A DNA stretch of 64,000 nucleotides from Latrodectus hesperus (Eukaryota; Arthropoda; Arachnida; Araneae; Theridiidae): positions 93,437-157,436 of the forward strand of contig JAJQOW010000192.1 in the NCBI GenBank assembly GCA_037975125.1. Direction: 5' to 3'. The notes beneath the pieces were generated by a model that was not told the origin of the DNA, did no database searches, and saw only the letters and a list, made by a program, of their open reading frames with translations. Below are positions 1 through 12,659 of this stretch, piece after piece (position 1 is the first letter of the stretch; each line of letters starts with the position of its first letter). The position numbers and the translations under genes were made by a program.

Positions 1-822
1 TTTGGGAGCTCCGTGCTTCAGTACAATTTCTTCAACTATAAATCTAGCGATTTCGGTTGCCTCAGCAGTTGGTATTGCTTTTGTGACAGTGAATCTAGTC
101 AAATAGTCTGTGCAAACAATAATCCACCGGTTGCCATTTCGGGTTACTGGAAAGCGTCCAAGTAAATCTACTCCAATTTTGGCAAAAGGTGTGTCAGGGG
201 GTTTTATCGGTTGAAGTTTCCCCGGTGGAAGTTGTGGAGGTGACTTCCGTCTCTGGCATTCTCGACAATGGGAAACATATCGACGTATGCTCCCATACAG
301 CACTGGCCACCAGTATTTTCTCCTTATCCGGTCGTACGTTTTGGCGAAACCAAGATGACCGGCAGTCGGAGCATCGTGAAGACTTCTTAGAACATCACTA
401 CGAAGTTGTTTTGGTACCACCAAGAGCCACTGCTGTCCCATCGGATCATAGTTTCTTTTATAAAGTACACCACTTCTTATTTGATAATTTTGGTACGACT
501 CACCTTTCTTAAGCGTTCCTATGATAGTCTTCAACTGTTTATCCTTTTGTTGTTCTTTTCCGTATTCTTCAATTGTTGCGAGGGACGCGATTTCAAAATT
601 GCTTTCAAGTGTTGGTTCCATAAGAGGCTTCCTTGACAGAGAATCCGCATCCAAATGCTTGCGACCGCTTTTGTAGATAATATTTATGTCGTATTCTTGT
701 AACCTGAGAGCCCACCGCGCCAATCTTCCCGATGGATCCTTAACATTCGCCAACCAACATAAAGAATGGTGATCCGTTACTACTGTGAAAGGTTTTCCAT
801 AGAGATACGGCCTGAATTTACT
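1..822 (-). CDS. Ty3/gypsy pol fragment (RNase H to integrase), runs off left edge
   Basis: The minus strand is open without a stop from about 822 to position 1, roughly 273 codons. In order it encodes the end of the RT/RNase H region (motifs FRPYLYGKPF, VVTDHHSLCWL, LARWALRLQEYD, LDADSLSRKP), a linker, the integrase zinc finger (HDAPTAGHLG followed by CRECQRRK, an HHCC pattern at about plus 235-385) and the start of the integrase core with its first two aspartates (KIGVDLLGRF and VCTDYLTRF). These are classic Ty3/gypsy (Metaviridae) pol motifs. No start codon belongs here: the frame begins abruptly next to the primer binding site, so gag, protease and most of the RT are deleted. The rest of the integrase and the 3' LTR must lie beyond the left edge. 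The clean frame suggests a fairly recent insertion. Confidence 0.93.
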
Positions 823-842
823 GATACCCGGCGCCTCCACCA
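823..842 (-). other. Retrotransposon primer binding site (tRNA-Ala type)
   Basis: The plus strand reads GATACCCGGCGCCTCCACCA, which looks exactly like the last 20 bases of a tRNA including the CCA tail. Read as an acceptor arm it has A73 and U70, the U of the G3-U70 pair that marks tRNA-Ala. It lies three bases inside the LTR end, where a gypsy primer binding site belongs. The pol frame starts directly after it, so the internal deletion begins right at its inner edge. Confidence 0.82.
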
Positions 843-845
843 ATC

Positions 846-1182
846 TGTCACGTAGATGAAGTGAATGTAATAAAGCCAATGGAAACGAAAGCGCTTAAGA
901 TCAAATCAAGATTTTATTATTCTTAAATCTAATCAGTCGCTATTTATATACAGTTTCGGAAACTTCCAGACTTGGAAGGCCCGCAGAAAATTGGAAACTG
1001 AAATTTACATGAATTTGCATAATTAACTTAAATTAAGAATTTAACAGAAATAAATTTTAACGCAACTTGCCTCGCTTGCTTTTGAACCCGCAACCTCTGG
1101 CTCGCGAGTCCAATGCTTTGATCGGGAGGAATAATTTTCGCTACATTTCCCCTCTCTTTAGGAGATAGTAATTTTCGCTACA
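846..1182 (-). mobile_element. Gypsy 5' LTR
   Basis: On the minus strand it starts TGTAGCGAAAATTAC (1182) and ends CGTGACA (846), giving TG...CA ends and about 337 bp. It carries a TATA-like TATATAAATAG (plus 940-950) and an AATAAA signal (plus about 912-918). The primer binding site follows at once. The first 13 bases recur 37 bp further in (1133-1145), separated by a purine-rich run (AAAGAGAGGGGAAA) that resembles a polypurine tract, so the true LTR start could instead be 1145. No second LTR is in the window. Confidence 0.8.
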
Positions 1183-1497
1183 CAATTAATGAAATCGGAA
1201 ATTAGAGAAACAGTCAGAAAATAAGCACATATGTAAATATAACCCAGTTATGGTTCCACATACATGTAGGATTTCAGCCAATTTTATGTATTTCAAACTG
1301 CATTCCCATGATCCTGTGTTTAGTTTAATTTAAATAATTCGCATTTTTATAAATTGATTTGAAAAACACATTTATTCATGTAATAAATGTAAAAAAATAT
1401 AGCTTTTATAATATCTGTAATAAGCTGTCATTTTCTCTTAAAAACATTGTGCTAATCATGTTTTTTTAATTTTTTGTTTAATTATAATAATTCAATA
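1183..1497. other. Noncoding AT-rich spacer
   Basis: No coding, RNA or repeat signal recognised between the gypsy LTR and the next TIR element. Confidence 0.6.
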
Positions 1498-1895
1498 GGT
1501 AAAATTTTACCGTATCGTCACCCATGGTGAAATTTACAAAAAGTCCCCAAGGGTGACCATGTAATGAATTTCGATCTGGAAAAACGGCTGAAATAGTCAC
1601 AAATTTGTTGGTATCTAACAATTTGCTCAGTTAGTTTTACAAAATTAACAAAAAACGCAGATTTATAGATTTCAAACATCAATGGTAAAATAATAAAGTT
1701 GTTATGTTAAATTATCCATAAAATTTTTTGATTAAACTTTATATTTATGAATTTAAATCGGTAAAAATTCATGAGAAATTAATGACAACTAGGGTTGCCA
1801 AAATACTAGTTTGCCAGGTTTCAAGTAAAAATGTTCGCCAAACTTGGCACCAAAAAACGCACCAAGGGTGAGTGACCGTACAGTAAATCTGATCC
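1498..1895. mobile_element. Putative small TIR element (Merlin-like MITE)
   Basis: The left end (GGTAAAATTTTACCGTATCG) and the inverted right end (GGATCAGATTTACTGTACGG) are similar and both continue into a TCACCC...TTGG or ATGG block. Both begin with GG. The flanking octamers ATTCAATA and ATTTAATC agree at 6 of 8 positions. The inside has TCGCCAA-type motifs (about 1848) also seen in the other GG-TIR elements of this window. No coding capacity. The ends are imperfect, so boundaries are tentative. Confidence 0.5.
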
Positions 1896-2224
1896 ATTTA
1901 ATCTGACATATTAAAGATAATTAACAAGATTATCATTAAAATAAAATATCATGAATTAATAATCAAATTCAAATATTGTAAGGTTTCATATTCCAAATAC
2001 TTAAATCATTCTAAGAAAGTAGACAAAGCTTATTCATTATATAAAAGTTTAAAAAGATTGGATTTAATTTAAAATGTAAGCATTCTATTTTTTTGCAGGA
2101 TATTCATATTTATAAGATTAAGTTATAATTTAATTAATGATGATTAACCATGTTAAATTGCCTTTGAGTTACCATCGAAAGAAATGGTCACATTGAAAAC
2201 AAGTTATAAGGAGTTAATTAACTT

Positions 2225-3403
2225 GGAACAAGTTCAGTATCCCGATACACTGATTTCTCGCCAAATCTGGTAACCGTTGTTTACGTTGTAGAGTTGCCGA
2301 TTTCAGCTTTTGTTTTTATTGTAGTGTTGCCAAATTTAGTTTTTGTTATTATTATTATTTTTTCGTTGCAAGATTCCGTTTTTCTCGTGTTTTAAATAAT
2401 TTTTAAATTATATATGTGCTTTTTACTAGTTTCAATAGCTTTTTTAGTTTCACTTCGAGAACCTTCCAGAACTTTCTTTGCTAATTGTTCTACATTTTAA
2501 TTGCTAGTCATTTTATTTTCGCTTACTGTTGCTGATGGAATCAGTGGATTTCCCGCTCTTATGTTTCGTTGTCGCCAGTGTCCAATTATCGTAATTTTTT
2601 TTATTACTATTTCTTTTATATTATTAACTTTTATTTGGTTTAATTTGAATATATTTTTTTTATTAAATGATATATTTTATTTTATATATTTAAAATCTTT
2701 AAATATTCTTTTTTCCTTATTTCGTTTTCATAATTTATTATCATCCTTTTATTGTTTTAATTAAAAATGCCTCATGTTGAAAATGTTGTCGAAAAATATC
2801 AACAAATTCTATTAGCTAAAATTAAAGATAATAATGATGGATTATTGCTCAGGATTCCAAATTATTAAATAATTTAGGATTCGCAAATATTAATTTTTTT
2901 AACGGAAATTTGATTTGGAAAAGGTGTAATTTTATTTAAATTCTATTGCTTACATGTATTTTTTTATTGTATTCGTGTTTTATTTTTTATTTAATTAAAA
3001 TGTGTATACATTTAAAAAAATATTTTATTCGTGTTTTTTTTTTAAATTTTGAAAAATAAGTTTCTGCATGCTTTTTTTTAAATTTGAAAAGTGTATATGT
3101 TTAGAAAAATATTTATGCATGCTTTTTTTTTTTTTTTTGTAAAATTAGATAATTATTTTTACTGAAATGTGACACTGGTGACAAAAGAATAAAATATCGA
3201 AATAAATATACCAATCGGCATGTCAGCTTAACTTCATATCAAGTAATTCCGTTATTTATATTTATTTCCCTTTTTAAACTTTCTGAAATGCTTATTTTTC
3301 GATCGAACTTAGGGAAATTTCCCGTTTTAATAAACGTGCGCCTAGCTTGGCGACAAAAAAATTCGCCGCGTCGCCAAGTGTATGGGGATACTGAACTTGT
3401 TCC
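2225..3403. mobile_element. Nonautonomous GG-TIR element with 8-bp target duplication (Merlin-like)
   Basis: Both termini read GGAACAAGTTCAGTATCCC and then (G/C)ATACACT, in inverted orientation. They are flanked by the identical octamer ATTAACTT at 2217-2224 and 3404-3411. An 8-bp duplication with GG-starting TIRs is typical of Merlin/IS1016 elements; hAT also makes 8-bp duplications but its ends normally start CAG. Subterminal TCGCCAA/TTGGCGA motifs are shared with the element at 39149. The interior is AT-rich, with imperfect repeats of roughly 65 bp around 2980-3140. It has one short open stretch (ATG at 2767, about 33 codons, no recognised family). No transposase is evident. Confidence 0.85.
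2980..3145. repeat. Imperfect tandem repeat, unit about 65 bp
   Basis: T-rich units containing GCATGCTTTTTTTT, AAATTTGAAAA and GTGTATA(C/T)ATTTA-type blocks recur two to three times inside the GG-TIR element. Confidence 0.5.
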
Positions 3404-3411
3404 ATTAACTT

Positions 3412-4949
3412 ATTACTAATGAAATCCTTTATGCAATTTAGACAGCATGTTCTAAACTTTTAATAGTTATGACAGAATTTAATCTTTCCTTATTAAGAAA
3501 GGGGAAACAAAAAACATTAATTGCTAAAATTTAAAAATTAAGCATTTTACATTATTCCAAAATATTTTTAATATTAAAATGCTGCTTATTCTGCTTCATC
3601 TTTTTAAATGATTACATAGAAAGTTTTAAAAATTTCGAATGTAATAGAATGTTATTTTTAAAATTTTTTGAATTCCCCCTTTTAATGAAAAATCTATCTA
3701 TTGTGGAAATTAACTTGTATTTTGAAGAAAGCTAATGAATTTCTTTAATGTAACTAAAGATACTATTTGACTTACCTATAGATGTTAGGACATTAGAATT
3801 TTTTATCAACTCCGATTATCACTTTTGTATTAATATTTAATTATTTCATTGCATTTGAATCTAATAAACTTTATTCTTGAATTTTTCTCCATTTCCTTTT
3901 TGTTGAAATAATTTAAAAAATAAACAATTTCTGTTAGTTTTTTCGAGCAAATATACATTTTAACGCTTACTTTGTTTAATCTATTCAATGTAACATTAAA
4001 TATCGTTTGCAAAAGAAAATATTTTCCATTGCCATCACATAGAATAAACTTCATATATTACAAAGAATGTTCTTGATTTCATTTGTGTGTGCGATTCCTA
4101 ATTTTTTCCTCAGAATTTTAAGTTATTTTCACAGATATATAAATAAAAAAATGTTGAAATACCTTTGAATTCGATAAATTTTTTTATCTATACATTTTCC
4201 TACAGTTGAATTATTTAAATAAATTTGAAATTCGTTCCAACAAATATCTTCTGATATTATATTTTGCAGAAATTAATAACGAATTGAAACAAATATGATG
4301 ATTTAATCTAGTTCAAATTTATAATTAAAACAAATTAATGATTTAAAATTCATAGTATTAATCTTGTTAAACTATTTACTTTTGCGTCACTTTTTGAGAA
4401 ATCAATAACACATAGATAAAAAATGCTGCAATAAATTTTTAATCTACACGTATTTCGAATTACTATATCTGTAAAAATATAATTTTTTTACTTAAAATAG
4501 AACCAAATTTTTATTTATAAACTTTAAAATGCTTCTTCAATTAGATAATTACGTATAACGTAATCTGACTGTAGCGCACGAAGTTTTCTGAATACATTAT
4601 AAAGAGAAATGAAAGTAATTATGAGTTCTGTTTCATCTTGTGAAATGTTCACAGTAATTCTTAATGAATTAGATTTAATCCTTTGCATACTGAAAAAAAT
4701 CAGTATTGTTCGTGAGTAAGGTTTATAAATCGAGCTTCTTCTACATTCGGTGAATTAATCGTTTATTTATGCTAGTTAAAAGTGTTCTCGCAGAAATAAG
4801 TGTTCTAGCATTTAGTTCTGCTAGAATACTTTTAGTTCTAATTTTCTAGAAAACTCCGAAAGTACATTTCAATATACAACTAATTGTTTATTTATTTTAT
4901 AAATAACTATGAAATTGATCAATAACTCACCTGGGAATTTAGTGGACTT
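3412..4949. other. Noncoding AT-rich region
   Basis: No gene, RNA or element recognised. Short open frames here have no family signature and AT-driven composition. Confidence 0.6.
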
Positions 4950-5363
4950 CAATCCAATAAATATTTTGACTTACAAAGGATTATGTGATCAGTATAAATG
5001 AAGCACTGAATGTCAGGAGAGAAAATTTCGTAAATATCTCACTTATAAATGATGAAAATAAAAGGATATAGAACATTGCCTTGAGGTACACCTCTGTTAG
5101 GGAAGGTGGGCTGAGAAAAAGTTCTTCACAATTACACTCAATAATTTCTATCTGATAAAAAATCCAATATCCAATGAGCAGCATTTCCTCTAATATCAAA
5201 TTGGAGGAGCTTATAAATAAGACCTGGCCACACTAAATCGTAAGCTTGAGATATGCTTTTATAATATATTTTTTCTTTAATTATATTATTTTAATTTATA
5301 TATTAAATATTTTTAATTCTTATTTAGAAATTAGAATTTGAGAACTTAGATAATCAAAAGATC
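4950..5363 (-). pseudogene. LINE reverse transcriptase relic, copy 1
   Basis: The minus strand with frameshifts reads AYDLVWPGLIYKLLQF, then RGNAAHWILDFLSDR, then GVPQGNVLYPFIF, then IQCFIYTDHIILCKS. This is the catalytic palm order of a Jockey-superfamily RT: an AFDxVW-like motif, a GxPQGSxLSP-like motif, and YTDH where the YADD box is expected. The active-site aspartates are altered and stops occur, so it is dead. The same stretch is duplicated directly at 6371-6778. Confidence 0.8.
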
Positions 5364-5399
5364 AATTTTAAACCTTTTGAGTATAGAATAAATTTTTAT

Positions 5400-6345
<946 letters not shown>

Positions 6346-6370
6346 AAGTTGGAACTTTTTTTAAATGTCT

Positions 6371-6778
6371 CAATCCAATAAATATTTTGACTTACAAAGG
6401 ATTATTTCATCAGTATAAATGAAGCACTGAATGTCAGGAGAGAGAACTTCGTAAATATCTAACTTATAAATGATGAAAAGAAAAGGCCTTGAGGTACACT
6501 TCTGTTGGGGAAGGTAGACTGAGAAAAAGTTCTTCGCAATCACACTCAATAACTTCTATCCGATAAAGAATCCAATATCCAATGAGCAGCATTCCTCGGA
6601 TGTCAAATTGGAGGAGCTTATAAATAAGACTTCTGGCCACACTAAATCGTAAGCTTGAGATCTGCTTATATAATATATTTTTTCTTAAATTATATACAAT
6701 TATTTTAATTTCTATATTAAATATTTTTAATTCTTAGTTAGAAATTAGAATATGAGGAGTCAGAGAATCAAAAGATAT
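6371..6778 (-). repeat. LINE reverse transcriptase relic, copy 2 (direct duplicate of 4950-5363)
   Basis: Nearly the same sequence as 4950-5363, in the same orientation and about 1.4 kb away, including noncoding DNA on the 5' side. It lacks about 13 bp (ATATAGAACATTG) in the middle and differs at scattered bases. The duplication joins the RT region to sequence beyond it, which points to duplication of genomic DNA rather than two independent insertions. Confidence 0.85.
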
Positions 6779-6781
6779 ATT

Positions 6782-6848
6782 TGATATATTGATTCTCTAA
6801 CTATCTATGAGATCTCTAACTATCTATAACTATCTATGAGATCTATAA
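6782..6848. repeat. Short tandem repeat
   Basis: Units of CTAACTATCTATGAGATCT and CTATAACTATCTATGAGATCT type are repeated in tandem. Confidence 0.7.
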
Positions 6849-6864
6849 TGAAGGGAGGATGAAC

Positions 6865-7225
6865 GTTGCTCTTTAGTAATGTCGTTCTCATTTCTCAAAA
6901 ATCAGAATTTTCATTTGTTACAGTTACCGTGTGTATTGAGGAAGGATTTTGAGTCACTTCCAAAATTTTATCAGCTTTTTCAACCAAAAGGGATCAGCCT
7001 GATTCAGCTTTATCAGTGCAAACAGTAAATAATTGCTGAACTGACACTTTGAAAAGCTAAAAGAAAACTTATCTTAGGATCTCTACAGTATAGGGATTGC
7101 CGGCGAAATCCTGCATAGAATGTAATAAATATGAAGGTCTCTTATCTTCAAGTTCTATATCTTGTAGAAGTATTTTGAAATGAGCTGTTTTGGAATCTCC
7201 GAAATTATTTGCTTTTTAATAGTTT
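6865..7225 (-). pseudogene. Gypsy-type gag relic
   Basis: The minus strand with a few stops reads FGDSKTAHFKILLQDIELED, then KRPSYLLHSMQDFAGN, then a VSVQQLF-VCTDKAES segment and VEKADKILEVTQNPSS. This order (SxxxxxxKLLxxxELGDxRPSxLLxxMxxLAGN, LPxxVQxxL, LAxLADKIxE) is characteristic of the capsid region of gypsy-like gag proteins in arthropods. It has at least three in-frame stops, so it is not functional. No LTR found nearby. Confidence 0.68.
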
Positions 7226-8510
7226 TGCATTTATTAGCAGCAGAAAACTGCTGAATAATATAAGATTAAACTTAAAACGTTTCCATCCAGCACTGACACT
7301 ACGAAGTGATATTTTGTTTTTGTAAGTATTTATTCCACAGAAACTATTAATTGCGATTCTAACTGAATAAAAAGATTCTAACTTTTTGGATTAGCGAGCC
7401 AAAAAGTGTTTTAACGGCGACGTGAGCTATCTCAGATAGAAAAAGATGTGTTCGGTCATTTTTTTATGAGCGAGCTTGAGAGAAAAAGTAAAAACGCATA
7501 TACAAAAATAACAAACCGTTAATGTAGAAAAAATTTGAAAGTTCATGATAAAATATAATAGAATAGGAGAAATTTATGTAAGCAATATTGAGCTTATAGT
7601 AAAAATTATTTCTACTATCCATAAGGTACTAATATAAAGTAACAGCCCATGAACTTACGAAATGCCAGTTCGAAGTCACTGAAGTTCATTTTCAAAATTC
7701 AACAGGTCCGATGCATCCACTTTTGTTCTCGTAGGTTAGTGAAGCTTGAAAATGCCAACAAATCATGTTAAATCTAAATATAATTTATTAACATCTAGAA
7801 CAATCTTTCTGATGAAGGCTGATGGCTTACACAGATTTCGGATTTAAATATAGTTTAAATACATGTTTAATATAACATTAATTATTTAACAATCGTTATT
7901 GTCAGAATTAACGTTGTAATGCATTATACAGAACAAAGTAAAAGTTATACTATATATATACTTCACACTTACTGAAATACATCTTTGTATATGAAATTTT
8001 ATATTTGCTCGAATTTCAGGAGTTTAAAATAATTACTCTTAGTTGATTTATTATATATACTGTTAATAACGCTTAGAAATTTACAAAATTTGCGGTTCGC
8101 CAGAACACAGGGCTATTAGAACGTGAGAAATAAATACACAAACAAAAAGAAAAACGATTTTCTTACTCAGACTATAAAAAATGTATGAATAATTTTTAAA
8201 CTATACATTTCCTTTCAGATAATTTTGAACAAAGTTATCAATTTTTTCAAAAATGAAAGCAATGTGCCATGCCCCTTTTTATCGTAAGTTTGAAAACGTA
8301 AACATGTAACACGGAGAATTATGTTTGAAACACTACTAATTACCAACGAAATACAGGTATTTGTAAAAAATTATATCTTTCGAATATCAATGTTTGGTCA
8401 AGTTAAGTCGATTATTTTAAAATTAAAACTTACAAAGATAAAACATTTATATTGTATGCAAACAACCACACAAACTTTATGAACTCTCATATAATCTAAA
8501 ATACCTATTC
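7226..8510. other. Noncoding AT-rich region
   Basis: No supported gene. Open frames are short and without recognisable motifs. Confidence 0.55.
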
Positions 8511-9450
8511 GGCTAAACCAAGCATTACAGTCACAGCTCGTAAGGCGAAAAAATCGCCAAATGTGGTAAAATTTGGTTATATTTTTCTTCACCAATTTTC
8601 TAGCCAAATTAATTTACCAAAAACTATTAATCACGAAATGTGTAGCTAAATAAACTGATGGGATGTGTTGCCTACGCACTTGAGAGACACACTGGCACAC
8701 AATTCCAATTTCACCATTTTTTTTATTTTGGATTTCTCTATGAAAGTAAAGCTGTGTAAATCTTTTTACATCTCTTTGGATTCTGGATTTTGCTTTAGGT
8801 AAAAAGTGACAGAATTTGAAATTGTCTTCTATATTTTTATTTGATGCTCATCTAAGTATCGTGCATTGAGATAAAATCTATTAAGTTCGGATATAAATTT
8901 CGCTTGAGTTGTAATATTGAGAAAAAGTTATTATTGATTATATGAATATTGGTTTAATTTCTAAGAATTTTTTATGTTCCAAATGTGGTATGAAAACTTA
9001 ATGAAAGAATGGATGTTACGTGAAGGATGTAAGAATAATCGTGATGTGAAAAGATGTGTTCGAAAGGGTTTTTGGTGTTCTCAGGAACGATTCCCCATGA
9101 ATGTGATGTGACAAATGTTGTGGGTGAAAGATCATTCCAGTAAAGTTATATGTGATGAATTTAATGTATCATGTCATGCGGTGATTGATTGTTAAATTTT
9201 TGTCTTGAGTAGATTGTAGAAGAATTACTGAAAACGAATGAAATGATTGGAGGATCGGGTGTGAGTGTGGAAACTAATGAAAGCAAATTTGAGAAGTGAG
9301 AGCTTAATAGAGAGGAAAGAAAATTGGTGGAAGTTGGGTGTTTGAAGGCGTTGAAAGAGGATTTGGGAAATGTTTTATAAAAGTAGCTGAAAACTGAATG
9401 TGAGAAAGTTTTGCTTATAGATGACAACATTGAAGGAAACATTAAAAACA
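8511..9450 (+). mobile_element. Degenerate Merlin (IS1016-like) element, left end plus transposase N-half
   Basis: The left terminus (GGCTAAACCAAGCATTACAG) matches the left TIR of the intact element at 39149 (GGCTAAACTGAGTATTACGG), followed by a shared AATCGCCAAA motif. About 400 bp inside, the plus strand encodes a broken Merlin transposase. 8938-9005 has YEYWFN (frameshift) and SKNFLCSKCGMKT, the zinc-ribbon start. Then follow REGCKNNRDVKRCVRKGFW, and at about 9240-9360 a VSVETNESKFEK block with the first catalytic Asp replaced by Asn (usual form EIDESKF). The second half of the transposase and the right TIR were not found. Minus-strand open frames across 9161-9451 are shadows. Confidence 0.72.
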
Positions 9451-12014
9451 TTTATTTAAATCAAATACATAATAATGCTAATTTCTTTCACCATATTTAT
9501 TTTCAAAAACACAACTATTACAGTCGTTCTCTCTTTTCCACCTATTGCCACTCCCTAACAAAGAAACTTACCTCTCATGGAGTTTGTTCTGGACGCATCA
9601 TTTTTCCCACCTTGAGTTTGGTGTTACAAACTTAAAAACAATAAATATAAGGATAATGTATGCATAAATTAAACTATCCATTTTTTCTGGCTGTCCTTTT
9701 TTTAAAAAAAGTCTTTTTTATTTAATTCTTTTCCCTATTCCCCCATTTTGACGATGTGGGATGCCCTAACGTGAGACTTGAAGGAAACCGGTCTTGCAAG
9801 GAAAAAGCGAAGGAAGGTAGAAGAGAGGTGTCAGAAGAAGAAGGAAAAGAGAGAAAGGCTGCAGGACATCGCCTGAAAAAGATACCCTGTTGGTTATTTA
9901 AGTCCGACGCTTTATATATATATATAATGTTTTTTTTAAATTTATTTTTCCAGCCAGTTAATTTTTAAGTGTGGTACCACAATTTGCATAACTTTAAGTA
10001 ATAACTAATCTGAATCTAACTTAAAGCAATCTAGTGTAAATTAATCTCTCCACGTGATTAACCATGTTTGTAGCAAAGTTATAATGATTGAAATAATATA
10101 AGTAATTGAATTTATATTTGTGTAAGCAGTTTTGCTGTTTAATGAGCGAATTAAAGGAAACATTTAATTACTAAAACAAAGCCAGTTTCTGCTTCTATTT
10201 TTCAGGTTTGAATCTGGGTAGAAAAAAATTATAAATACACAATGCAATGCTTAAAAAAATAATACCCTATTTTAATTTAAAATATCATAATAATAACAGT
10301 AATTTTATATACAACAACGCAGAATTTGAAATAATAAAAAAGTACAAATCACAATAGAGCTATTTCAAAATATTGGAATACATATTTAAAGCAATATCTT
10401 AGAGTGTAAATATAGAAAATATCATCGAAATCAGTTGAGAAAGCTGTGCATAAGAAAACAGTTGAAAAAAATTTCTTTTAAGCAAATAAATGTTCCAGAA
10501 TGTGTGTCCTTTCATGAAATGATAATCTTGCAGCAAATTCAAATGGATATGGTATTATGAAAAAAAGGGTTTCTCCAACCTTCTAAGTAATTTGAAAATT
10601 CAATTTGTAGTGCCTGCTCTTTAAATGTATCCATTCATGAAAATTGAAGTTTCTCGTTGAAATTAGGACTTTTCTGCAAGTCATGCAAATTTTGACTCAA
10701 ATTTTTCTAGTCAAAGGGAACCTTATTCTCGAAATTTTGATGTAGTTAATAAGGTGGTACCAGTTTTTCCTCTTTGGAAAATCCAAGTAGCAGTCGAATC
10801 CTTCTCTCCGATGCCGAATAGTGTAAAGCGAGATAAATAAAAAACATGTTTTATTAGAGTTTTTCTAATTTAGTTAAAAGAAAAAAGTGTTCCGGGACGA
10901 AATGGTAAAAGAAAGCCACAGTGCTGTTAGGAGAGCACATTTGAAGTCGAATTCAAAGTAAAATTCTATGGCTCAATTACATTTTTCTGTGTTGTATCAT
11001 GGAACTTCTCTAGAGACTAGGTCATTCTTCTTTATATTGTATTGTAACGGTAATTGCTTCCCTTACAGATTTAGTAGTAGAATACGATATTATGACAAAA
11101 TACCGTTCGAAGTGCTTTGAAACACGAGTTGAGTTGTATGTCTGAGTAAGGACCCCAGGGTTTCATTTTTATTTGTTTTATTCACAGATAGCATAATTAG
11201 AAATTAATTAGAAATAAAAATAGAAATCTATTCAACAATTAATATTATTTTTTGAATTTTAAAAATATTAAATGATTAGTTGATGTGCGTCGTGTCCATG
11301 GAGAGAGCTACAGATGACTATGAGTATATCGAACACAGCTGGCTATCTCCTTAATTTTTGTGGGGGAAAGATTTCCTGAGCTTAGCCAGAGATATTAAAA
11401 TGGCAGGGAGGTCAAAAAGTGTTTTGTTGATCGTGGAATTTTATAGCAATAAATTCAGAGACGATTGTTTCTGTTGTCATCTCTCCGGAACTTCATATCT
11501 CGATAGTGAGCAGTTCTGAGGCCAGTACTAAGTTTAGTGAGGTTTCTCCTTTTATTTCACAAATCTCTGAATCTTTTTTAATGGTGTTTTTTCTTAAATG
11601 GTATCTTACAACTACATTCACATCGTCAAGAGTGATTGAGAAGGTATATCAATCATTGAGTTTTCTCCCTTCTTTGCAGAATCTGCGTCTTCATTTTTAG
11701 GTATCCATTGCATCCATTGCAACATCCTTTGCCGAATACATATTTATTTTAGTTTCTTTCATTTGAAAGAATTGCTTCTTAATTTTTTATGATTAACATT
11801 TTTATAAATTAATATTTAAAATTTCTCACAATTACTTTAAATTTTACTAATAGACTACTTTACTAATAAATTACTTGCTAATAAACTTTGCTTTCAATTT
11901 AATGTATGTATCGAAATATTCTTAGAATTTAAATAACGTGAATGAAACCTATGATTATTCACTTAAGTATAAAACACATTGTAATGCAGAATTAAATGCA
12001 AATTTACATATTCT
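9451..12014. other. Mostly noncoding region
   Basis: No confident gene. A purine-rich stretch lies at 9790-9880. Around 10500-11460 the base composition is slightly richer in GC, with frame-broken coding-like text on the minus strand (for example FGIGEKDSTATWIFQRGKTG near 10830-10760) that I cannot assign to a family. Confidence 0.5.
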
Positions 12015-12420
12015 TTCTTAAGCTAAATTTGATTGGTCTGTTTTGAGTGAAAATCTTGGGAGCAGATAAGGTATTTCCCTCCTCCTGAAAGGGGCTCATT
12101 TTAGATTCTATATTCCACGCTCTGCAGTACACAAGATAGGAAAGAGAAAGTTAAATGAACCATAGAGTATAGTCTCCTTGTAAAAATATTAAACACTAGA
12201 ATTGCTGAATTTTTTATATTGTATTACCTGCAATTAAATATTTTTAAATTTAGATTTAATTTTTTTTTTTGCATCGTTGTTATTTTGTTTCAAGTGAAAC
12301 CCCGCCTCAATTTGGTCAATCGTGACATTATTTCGTGTGGATAACTGGTAGTCATCGCATACATACCAAATTAAAACCCCGGTAATGCTGCCTTTCACAA
12401 ACTTTTTCTAGAATGCCATT
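12015..12420. repeat. Direct duplication, unit 1
   Basis: Shares long blocks in the same order with 12660-13022, including AAAAATCTTGGG/ATAAATCTTGGGG, TAAATATTTTTAAATTTAGA and TTTCAAGTGAA(A/G)C-CCGCCTCAAT. Noncoding, function unknown. Confidence 0.85.
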
Positions 12421-12659
12421 CTATAATCAGATTCTGCGATCAAAATCAATCTCTATATCTATGAAGCTATATTTGCTTTCCATAGGACAAAAGAATCTAC
12501 CATAAATTTACTTTTGTTTTTAAATAATTAAAAATTTATTTATTATATATATACTGGTAATATATAACTCATAATTAGAAAAAAAGAGACAGTTTTTAAA
12601 GTTTGCAATTTTATTATAACGGGAAATATATCATTATAAAGTTTGATCTGAGCTTTCAA

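Noticed and set aside
2225..3403. Assignment to hAT on the basis of the 8-bp duplication
   Set aside because: TIRs start GG rather than CAG, and the related element at 39149 carries a Merlin transposase fragment. hAT remains a second choice.
9161..9451. 96-codon minus-strand frame
   Set aside because: It is antisense to the degraded Merlin transposase on the plus strand; no independent motif.
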